Part shown: piece by piece, positions 5,573 to 10,145 of the stretch | Layout of the letters: every line of letters starts with the position of its first letter | Position numbering within the stretch: position 1 is the first letter of the stretch | NCBI GenBank assembly: GCA_005792805.1 | Contig: SXQV01000215.1 | Location: 1-10,145, forward strand | Reading direction: 5' to 3' | DNA from: Methylococcaceae bacterium | Lineage (GTDB): Bacteria; Pseudomonadota; Gammaproteobacteria; Methylococcales; Methylococcaceae | DNA: 10,145 nucleotides | Made by a program: the position numbers and the translations under genes | Notes under the pieces: model-generated | Databases searched by the model: none | What the model was told of the DNA's origin: nothing | The model's input: the letters and a program-made list of their open reading frames with translations, nothing else

Positions 5573-5732
5573 AAGACAGACGGTGCAGGTTTTGGATTGT
5601 GTCGCGCCATGCGTCAATCAGCGTGTTGCCGAATTTGTCCGGCAGCGAATCCGCGAGGAGCCCCGGCAAGCCATGAAAGGTGTTCCCCGGCAGCGCGGGC
5701 AGCAATTCATGCACCCGCTGGATCGTCCGCAC
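5559..5732 (-). CDS. Hypothetical 57-aa ORF between hsdS and the hsdR stub
   Basis: It begins at GTG 5732, six bases after the hsdS stop and in the same frame, and ends at TGA 5559-5561, overlapping the hsdR-like ATG by four bases (ATGA). The product reads VRTIQRVHELLPALPGNTF at the start and ends NLHRLSFPEK. No motif is recognisable. The tight packing between hsdS and hsdR suggests either a small gene of the original RM operon or the tail of a larger gene lost by deletion. The sequence AAGGG before the start is a possible ribosome site. Confidence 0.35.
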   Translation of the reverse strand: MRTIQRVHELLPALPGNTFHGLPGLLADSLPDKFGNTLIDAWRDTIQNLHRLSFPEK

Positions 5733-5738
5733 ACCCTT

Positions 5739-7037
5739 CTAAAACAGCTCTGCCACGCTCAACTGCCCGCTCAGCAGCTTTGGTAATAGCGTGTTGCGCA
5801 GGGTGGCGAGGGTGCGTGATTGTGTGGAGTTGACTTTTATTTTCGCCATCAGCGGCGCGGTGAGTTCGTCAAAGCGGCGGGCAATGTCCGGCGGTGGGAC
5901 GGCGAGCCAGAAGGTGTTGAAGCACTCGGAGGGGACGCGCTGGCGTCCGCTGGTGCCGGTCATGTTTTGGATGGCGTGGGCGCGTAGCGCGTCAGAGCGG
6001 GCGAGGAGGTAGCCGAACTGCGGTGGGAGCGGCGGCTTCGGGACGAGGACAATGTATTCGGTGGAGCCCCAGCCGACTTGGCCTTCTTCAAGGAAATCGA
6101 CATAGCCGGTCTTGCCATTCTCCAAGCAGGGCGTGATGCGGGCGAGAAGTGTGTCACCGGTCTGAAACTTGGTGCCGGAGCTGAATTCGCGGACGATGAC
6201 TTTCTCGGCGGAATGGCCCTGCGTCGGTAGGTTCTTCATGTCGAGGTAGGGCGCCATGGTTCCGCTCTTTAACGTGCGGCGAGGATTCACTTCGATGGCG
6301 TCGGGCAGGCGTTGCGCCGTCCAGCCTCTCGGGATGTGTCCGGCCTCGGAGTCTTGGAAGGATGCGGGGAAGAGGGCGGCGGTGGCTTCGTCCATGCGGA
6401 AAGGCTGGCGGCCATCGAGTTTGGCGCGGACGGGGTCGAAATCTACGAACCAGCTCTGGAACAGCGCCCGCGCCACCGCCTCCAGCGTCGCGTTCATCCG
6501 CCGGTTCAACTCGATCTTGTCGTCCAGCGCTCCCAGCACCGCCGCGATGGATTTTTGCTCGTGGAGAGGTGGGATCGCGAAGGCGAAATCCTTGATCTGC
6601 CTTCCGCTGATATGTGGAACCGCTGTGCCCGTTGTTATGACGTGAATGTGCTGGGTGAACTCCAGACTGCCTACGAGGTAGCGGAGATAACACGTGTCGA
6701 GCCTCGGGCCGCCGCGAAGTCTCGCAGTTCGTTGGACGAGCAAACATGGGAGGTCGTGTTTGGAAATCGCGGCATACTTTAGCCCGGCCTCAATCCACGG
6801 ACGGTCCATCGCCAGCACAACATCGCCTTCGCGAAGCTCATACAATTCATATTCGCCGCGCTCGGAAAGAGGCCATCTCTTCACGCCATCCCATCGCATC
6901 GCGCTCTGAACGATGTTGTCGCCACGAACGAGTGGAATACTGTCAGCAGAATCGGTGTAGCGTTCGCTTTTGAACGGGAAGCCCGTCAGCAAATCAGCTT
7001 CGGCACCGAGCGTTGTGTCTTCCCATTCACCCGCCAT
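5739..7037 (-). CDS. hsdS: Type I restriction-modification specificity subunit HsdS (432 aa)
   Basis: HsdS recognises the bipartite DNA target and directs the HsdM2S methyltransferase and the HsdR-containing restriction complex. Seen: a first target-recognition domain (about residues 1-155) ending in GTAVPHISGRQIKDF and IPPLHEQ; a central conserved helix (about 156-212; ALDDKIELNRRMNATLE and SWFVDFDPV); a second recognition domain (about 235-382) ending in GTSGRQRVPSECF; and a distal conserved helix (about 383-432; RNTLLPKLLSGQLSV). This is the full two-repeat HsdS plan at normal length with no frameshift. ATG 7037 overlaps the end of the hsdM remnant (ATGGCGGGTGA), as in intact operons. With hsdM and hsdR both reduced to remnants here, it is an orphan unless a partner HsdM is encoded elsewhere. 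Confidence 0.95.
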   Translation of the reverse strand: MAGEWEDTTLGAEADLLTGFPFKSERYTDSADSIPLVRGDNIVQSAMRWDGVKRWPLSERGEYELYELREGDVVLAMDRPWIEAGLKYAAISKHDLPCLLVQRTARLRGGPRLDTCYLRYLVGSLEFTQHIHVITTGTAVPHISGRQIKDFAFAIPPLHEQKSIAAVLGALDDKIELNRRMNATLEAVARALFQSWFVDFDPVRAKLDGRQPFRMDEATAALFPASFQDSEAGHIPRGWTAQRLPDAIEVNPRRTLKSGTMAPYLDMKNLPTQGHSAEKVIVREFSSGTKFQTGDTLLARITPCLENGKTGYVDFLEEGQVGWGSTEYIVLVPKPPLPPQFGYLLARSDALRAHAIQNMTGTSGRQRVPSECFNTFWLAVPPPDIARRFDELTAPLMAKIKVNSTQSRTLATLRNTLLPKLLSGQLSVAELF

Positions 7038-7263
7038 AACCCAGCCCCCTCAGGTTGGTTTTGATGGCCAGCTCCCGTTTTTCGGACTCGGCGACGGGGC
7101 GAGGCCTCTTTTGCTCGAAGGGATGGCCGTCGTCGGTCAGTACGCAGTCGATGCGGGTGCTCATCTTTTGGGCGTCGGTGCACAGCGTTTGCTGGCGCAT
7201 GTCGCCTTCGCCGTTCTGGCTGGAGGACATGCTGCCGTGGGCGAGGACGAAGCCGGTCATCGC
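7027..7263 (-). pseudogene. hsdM: hsdM remnant: type I modification methylase with large internal deletions
   Basis: The surviving pieces match HsdM in order: TGFVLAHGSMSSSQNGEGD (usual GFVLANGSMSSNQSGEGE), TLCTDAQKM (TLFIDARKM), a VLT/DDGHPFEQK segment (YVLTPGRY ... EDDGEPFEEKM), and the extreme C-terminus TNLRGLGYGG. Between them, tens of residues that should be present are missing, including the LPGQLFYSTQIP stretch. The catalytic NPPF and SAM-binding N-terminus are absent. The frame nevertheless stays open; it runs back to 7392, into the 3' end of mtaB, with no recognisable homology upstream of about 7263. The product cannot be an active methylase. The end overlaps the hsdS start by 11 bases, so translation of the remnant could still feed ribosomes to hsdS. 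Confidence 0.8.
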
Positions 7264-7351
7264 TGGCGAGACGGTCAGGGGCCGCAGTTTCATCATGGCT
7301 TGCCGCAATGGATCGCTGATTTCGCGGGTTCCACCCTGATCGGTATCGGGC

Positions 7352-8644
7352 TCAAGCCAGTTTCCCGATGAGGAAATCGCCGGTATCGGCAAGCCCGGTG
7401 AGTATGGCCGGTGAGATGTGACAGCTCAAGTCGGCGCCCTGTTCGGGGGTGATCGTCAGGCCGACCTTGAGATAGTTGGGGGTGTAGCCGAAGATCATTG
7501 CGCTCCCATCCTCCAGGCGGCGGGTGCCTTCCCAGAGGACGGGGAGGGTGCGGCCCAGATGGCGGGCGGCGAAGTCGCGCTTTTGTTGTTCGGCCAGTTC
7601 ATGCAAGGCACGGCTGCGGGCTTTTTTGATGCCGCTGTGAACCGGGGCGGGCATGGTGGCCGCTGCCGTGCCTTCGCGGGGTGAGAAGCTGAAGACATGG
7701 GTATGACCGAAGCCGATCTGCCGGACGAAATGGAGGGTTTCTTCCCACTCGGTTCCGGTTTCGCCAGGAAAGCCGACGATCAGGTCGGTGGTGATGTTGA
7801 TGTTGGGTACCTGCCGGCGCAGGTGTTCTGCCAGCGCCGCAAATTCGCTGGTCTTGCAGCGCCGCGCCATGCGTTTGAGAACGCTGTCCGACCCGCTTTG
7901 CAGGGGCAGATGCAGGTGCGGCATGAGCCGGGGGCTGGCGAACAAGTCGACAAACATTCCGGGAATATCCCAGGGCTCCAGCGAGCCGAGCCTCAGGCGG
8001 GGGATGGTGGTTTGGTCCAGCACTTCCTGGATGAGCGCGCCGAGGTGGGAGCCGTTGTCGCTGCCATACCCGCCCAGATGTACGCCGGTCAACACGGCTT
8101 CCTGAATGCCTTCTCCGTGCAGTCGATTGATTTCATCGATGATGTCGGCCGGGTTCCGGCTGCGCTCTTCCCCACGGGCCACGGTTACGATGCAATAGGT
8201 GCAGCGGTAGCGGCAACCGTCCTGCACCTTGATGAAGGCGCGGTGCCGGCCCAGGCGGAAGAGAGCGGATTCGCCGGGCTCGGTGGATTGCGTGGGCATG
8301 GTGTCCAGTGCCAATCGCTCTTTCGCGATTTCAACCAGGCGGTGTTTGTCGGCATTGCCGACGACCAGGTCGACGCCCAGCGTTTCGGCTTCGGCCTGAT
8401 TGAGGGTGGCATAACAGCCGCTGAGTACCAGTTTGGCGCCGGGATTTTCGCGGGCGGCCTTGCGCAGGAGGTTGCGGGATTTACGGACCGCATCCTGGGT
8501 TACGGCGCAGGAATTGAACACCAGTAGTTCGGCGTCTTCCTCGCTGCCAACGATGCGGTGTCCATCTTCCTGAAACTGTCGCGCCCAGGTCTCCAGTTCG
8601 GCCTCGTTGAGCCGGCAGCCCAGGGTTTTGAGTTGGATGCGCAT
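7352..8644 (-). CDS. mtaB: tRNA t6A37 methylthiotransferase MtaB (radical SAM), 430 aa
   Basis: MtaB converts t6A at position 37 of ANN-decoding tRNAs to ms2t6A, using two [4Fe-4S] clusters. Seen: the N-terminal UPF0004 domain with Cys10 (TLGCRLNEAE), Cys46 (NSCAVT) and Cys77 (SGCYA); the radical-SAM motif CRYRCTYC (Cys144, Cys148, Cys151); LTGVHLGGYG and HLHLPLQSGSD; and a C-terminal TRAM-like RNA-binding region (about 370-425). The GC(K/R)xN start and the C-terminus fit MtaB better than MiaB or RimO. ATG 8644 lies 18 bases after the stop of the channel gene, with a weak GAAAGG site that overlaps that stop. The 3' end appears complete at 7352, immediately before the decayed RM locus. Confidence 0.93.
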   Translation of the reverse strand: MRIQLKTLGCRLNEAELETWARQFQEDGHRIVGSEEDAELLVFNSCAVTQDAVRKSRNLLRKAARENPGAKLVLSGCYATLNQAEAETLGVDLVVGNADKHRLVEIAKERLALDTMPTQSTEPGESALFRLGRHRAFIKVQDGCRYRCTYCIVTVARGEERSRNPADIIDEINRLHGEGIQEAVLTGVHLGGYGSDNGSHLGALIQEVLDQTTIPRLRLGSLEPWDIPGMFVDLFASPRLMPHLHLPLQSGSDSVLKRMARRCKTSEFAALAEHLRRQVPNINITTDLIVGFPGETGTEWEETLHFVRQIGFGHTHVFSFSPREGTAAATMPAPVHSGIKKARSRALHELAEQQKRDFAARHLGRTLPVLWEGTRRLEDGSAMIFGYTPNYLKVGLTITPEQGADLSCHISPAILTGLADTGDFLIGKLA

Positions 8645-8662
8645 GGTTTAAGGATTGACCTT

Positions 8663-9805
8663 TCAGAATGCCGGGTTCGGAAGCCGGAACCAAAACCAGG
8701 GGATGAGGACGATCATTAAAAGGACTAACCCACACTGGAAAAGCCGGTCCAGATCGTCGATTGAGGCGACGACTCTGGATTTTGTTTTCTCGGTTGCCTG
8801 ATGTAAGCGATTGGATGCCCACAAGAACAGGGCAAACAGGATCAGGTTGACGAAATAGCAGACGTTGTAAACCAGATCCAGATAAGTCGGGTAGGGGAGG
8901 TCTGGCAGTTTTTCTTTGTAACTTTGCTGCAAGAAAATGAGTGTCAGCAGGGCCGTGGGAGGAATCCCCAGCCGGACATCCCATAGCGAGGGGGAAAGTG
9001 AGGGTGACAGCATGACGATGGCCATGATGACCGTCAGCGGCAGCAGCAGCGTCAGCAGCGCGGCGTTTGGGGATTGCTGGTAGGACACCAGAAAAGACAC
9101 CTGGGGCAAACGCATGGAAGACTTACCCTCCCTGGAGCTACTGATTCCCATGTTGGAGCCATATTCATGAAGGCTGCGAATGGACGAGAAACCCGTCGTC
9201 TTGTAGCCGATCAGGTTGATAAAACCACCGACTCCTGAATCGTCTACATCAGGTAGCAGCGTAAGTGCCTGATCTCCAGTCTGTGGCAGGGACTCCGTTA
9301 GCTCAAATGACAGTGGCAGGCGTACCTTCTGGAAGGGATAGCGACGGAAGTCCATATTGTCCGCGTAAAACTCCCCGGCAAATTTGAAGCTTTGATGGTA
9401 GGTTCCGTTTTCCAGTTTAATGGGCTGAGGGGAAATGGGTTCGAGCTTGAAATCCCAGCCATCGAGCTGATTGACCCAATTCAGCCACTTTTCGGGAGGA
9501 AGCGCCTGATTCTTGATGATGGCTTGAGTGGCTTCCGGCCAATTTAACCAGATTCGGCCCTCGGCATTGAAGGTTTGATCGTCCGGTGAAAACTTGTAAA
9601 TGTTTTCGATATAAGCGCCGATCTCTAACGATGCCCTGGATTTGATTGCTATGGGGTTACTTGACGGGGGGATGAGACGGTCTTCGGGCGCAAGCTCGTC
9701 AGGCTCCAGAGTCTGACTGACGATGACGGCAGAGAGAAGGATGCAGAACGCCAGAAAGACGCCAAATGCCACAATGATGTGGCGGTCTTGCGCGGCGAGT
9801 TTCAT
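8663..9805 (-). CDS. Pentameric ligand-gated ion channel (Cys-loop superfamily) homologue, 380 aa
   Basis: Pentameric channels bind a ligand in an extracellular beta-sandwich and open a pore lined by the second of four membrane helices. Seen: an N-terminal hydrophobic signal-anchor (about 9-31); a ligand-binding-type domain (about 58-245) with EIGAYIENIYKFSPDDQTFN and IWLNWPE, the usual WLxW pattern, and RRYPFQKVRLPLSFE in place of the FPFDxxxLxLxxE Cys-loop region; then four hydrophobic segments at about 248-267, 273-295, 308-330 and 355-374. The M2-M3 linker KLPDLPYPTYLD matches the LPxxxYxTxLD pattern of the family. Cys-loop cysteines are absent, as in other prokaryotic members. ATG 9805 is five bases after the dapB stop, implying translational coupling. 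Base composition appears more AT-rich than in dapB and mtaB. The ligand is unknown. Confidence is high for the fold family and low for conductance. Confidence 0.82.
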   Translation of the reverse strand: MKLAAQDRHIIVAFGVFLAFCILLSAVIVSQTLEPDELAPEDRLIPPSSNPIAIKSRASLEIGAYIENIYKFSPDDQTFNAEGRIWLNWPEATQAIIKNQALPPEKWLNWVNQLDGWDFKLEPISPQPIKLENGTYHQSFKFAGEFYADNMDFRRYPFQKVRLPLSFELTESLPQTGDQALTLLPDVDDSGVGGFINLIGYKTTGFSSIRSLHEYGSNMGISSSREGKSSMRLPQVSFLVSYQQSPNAALLTLLLPLTVIMAIVMLSPSLSPSLWDVRLGIPPTALLTLIFLQQSYKEKLPDLPYPTYLDLVYNVCYFVNLILFALFLWASNRLHQATEKTKSRVVASIDDLDRLFQCGLVLLMIVLIPWFWFRLPNPAF

Positions 9806-9810
9806 GGTGG

Positions 9811-10110
9811 TCAGCCTGTCGTTTTAAGGCCAAGGACATCCTGCATATCGTAAAAACCGGCCGGTTTGTCTTCCAGCCAGGCGGCCGCCCGCATGGCACC
9901 TTTGGCAAAGGTCATGCGGCTGGAGGCGTTGTGGGTGATTTCCACGCGCTCGCCCTCGTCGGCGAACATGACGGTGTGCTCGCCAACGATATCGCCGGCG
10001 CGGATGACGGAAAAGCCGATGCTTTTCGGGTCGCGTTCACCGGTGTGACCCTCGCGGCCCCAGACGGCGCAGGTCTTGAGGTCACGCCCGAGCGCTTCCG
10101 CGACCACTTC
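9811..10110 (-). CDS. dapB: 4-hydroxy-tetrahydrodipicolinate reductase DapB, C-terminal part (5' end missing)
   Basis: DapB reduces the dipicolinate intermediate with NAD(P)H in the diaminopimelate/lysine pathway. The C-terminal catalytic and tetramerisation half is clear: VAEALGRDLKTCAVWGREG, HTGERDPKSIGFSVIRAGD, VGEHTVMFADEGERVEITH, SSRMTFAKGA and YDMQDVLGL. The N-terminal Rossmann domain and the HHxxKxDAPSGTA active-site loop are not present. The matching frame runs into TAA (10114-10116) only a few bases upstream of the last DapB-like codon, so homology breaks inside the window about 35 bases before the edge. GTG 10107 is not a true start. This is either a gene broken by insertion or deletion, or an assembly end artefact. 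Confidence 0.93.
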   Translation of the reverse strand, partial: EVVAEALGRDLKTCAVWGREGHTGERDPKSIGFSVIRAGDIVGEHTVMFADEGERVEITHNASSRMTFAKGAMRAAAWLEDKPAGFYDMQDVLGLKTTG

Positions 10111-10145
10111 ACATTACATCCGGTATTGCTTGTTCTTCTACAATA
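10111..10145. other. Terminal segment not matching dapB
   Basis: Read on the minus strand, these 35 bases should encode the DapB active-site loop but do not in any frame. One frame reads IVEEQAIPDVM followed by TGA; ATGTGAAGTGG at the junction could be ATGGGTGAAGTGG with two bases missing. The segment is AT-richer than the adjoining dapB sequence. It may be the end of an inserted element or low-quality contig-end sequence. Confidence 0.4.

Noticed and set aside
5374..5610. Minus-strand 78-residue frame through the convergent zone
   Set aside because: It contains the HsdR-like beginning internally and then Arg/Leu-rich nonsense; annotated instead as the hsdR remnant.
6154..6782. Several open frames on both strands inside hsdS (up to 197 residues)
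   Set aside because: Low-complexity Arg/Pro/Ser-rich translations overlapping the clear HsdS domains.
7697..8527. Plus-strand frame of 276 residues opposite mtaB
   Set aside because: MtaB with all its cluster cysteines is on the minus strand; the long opposite frame is a by-product of GC-rich codon use.

Overview
The window looks like a complete contig, or a piece cut inside two genes, from a moderately GC-rich proteobacterium, most likely a gammaproteobacterium. The assignment rests on the types of DapB, MtaB, typical 2-Cys peroxiredoxin and class I cytochrome c; no rRNA or species marker is present, so it stays tentative. No tRNA, rRNA or CRISPR array was seen.

Plus strand, 1-5377. The left edge cuts into a divergent GroEL-type chaperonin. 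Next come a 56-residue acidic ORF, a gap of about 330 bases with a likely decayed REP-type transposase on the opposite strand, a very divergent trigger-factor homologue, a small zinc-ribbon protein with rubredoxin-like cysteine spacing, a typical 2-Cys peroxiredoxin, an exported monohaem cytochrome c, and a small single-membrane-span protein resembling EexN/entry-exclusion proteins. The GroEL and trigger-factor homologues depart from the housekeeping proteins at functionally important positions: the chaperonin has Asn where E. coli GroEL has Asp398, lacks the GGM tail and has an altered TLGPKGRN motif; the trigger factor has lost the FRK ribosome-docking signature and has a degenerate PPIase domain. 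Two specialised chaperone paralogues beside thiol, zinc and haem proteins suggest a dedicated folding or maturation module whose client may be encoded left of the window. The best-known analogues are the GroEL-like proteins (MmoG, MimG/PrmG) of soluble diiron monooxygenase operons.

Minus strand, right to left (10110-5500). A 5'-incomplete dapB is followed by a pentameric ligand-gated-channel homologue, then mtaB (tRNA methylthiotransferase). Directly after mtaB lies a type I restriction-modification locus in decay: hsdM survives only as a much-shortened in-frame remnant overlapping the start of a full-length hsdS, and hsdR survives only as about a dozen start codons. The specificity subunit is the only intact RM gene. 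The two gene sets converge near 5378-5560, a stretch with several inverted repeats.

Most interesting are the divergent GroEL/trigger-factor pairing with its redox neighbours, the bacterial pentameric channel next to dapB, and the orphan HsdS kept behind an in-frame hsdM remnant.
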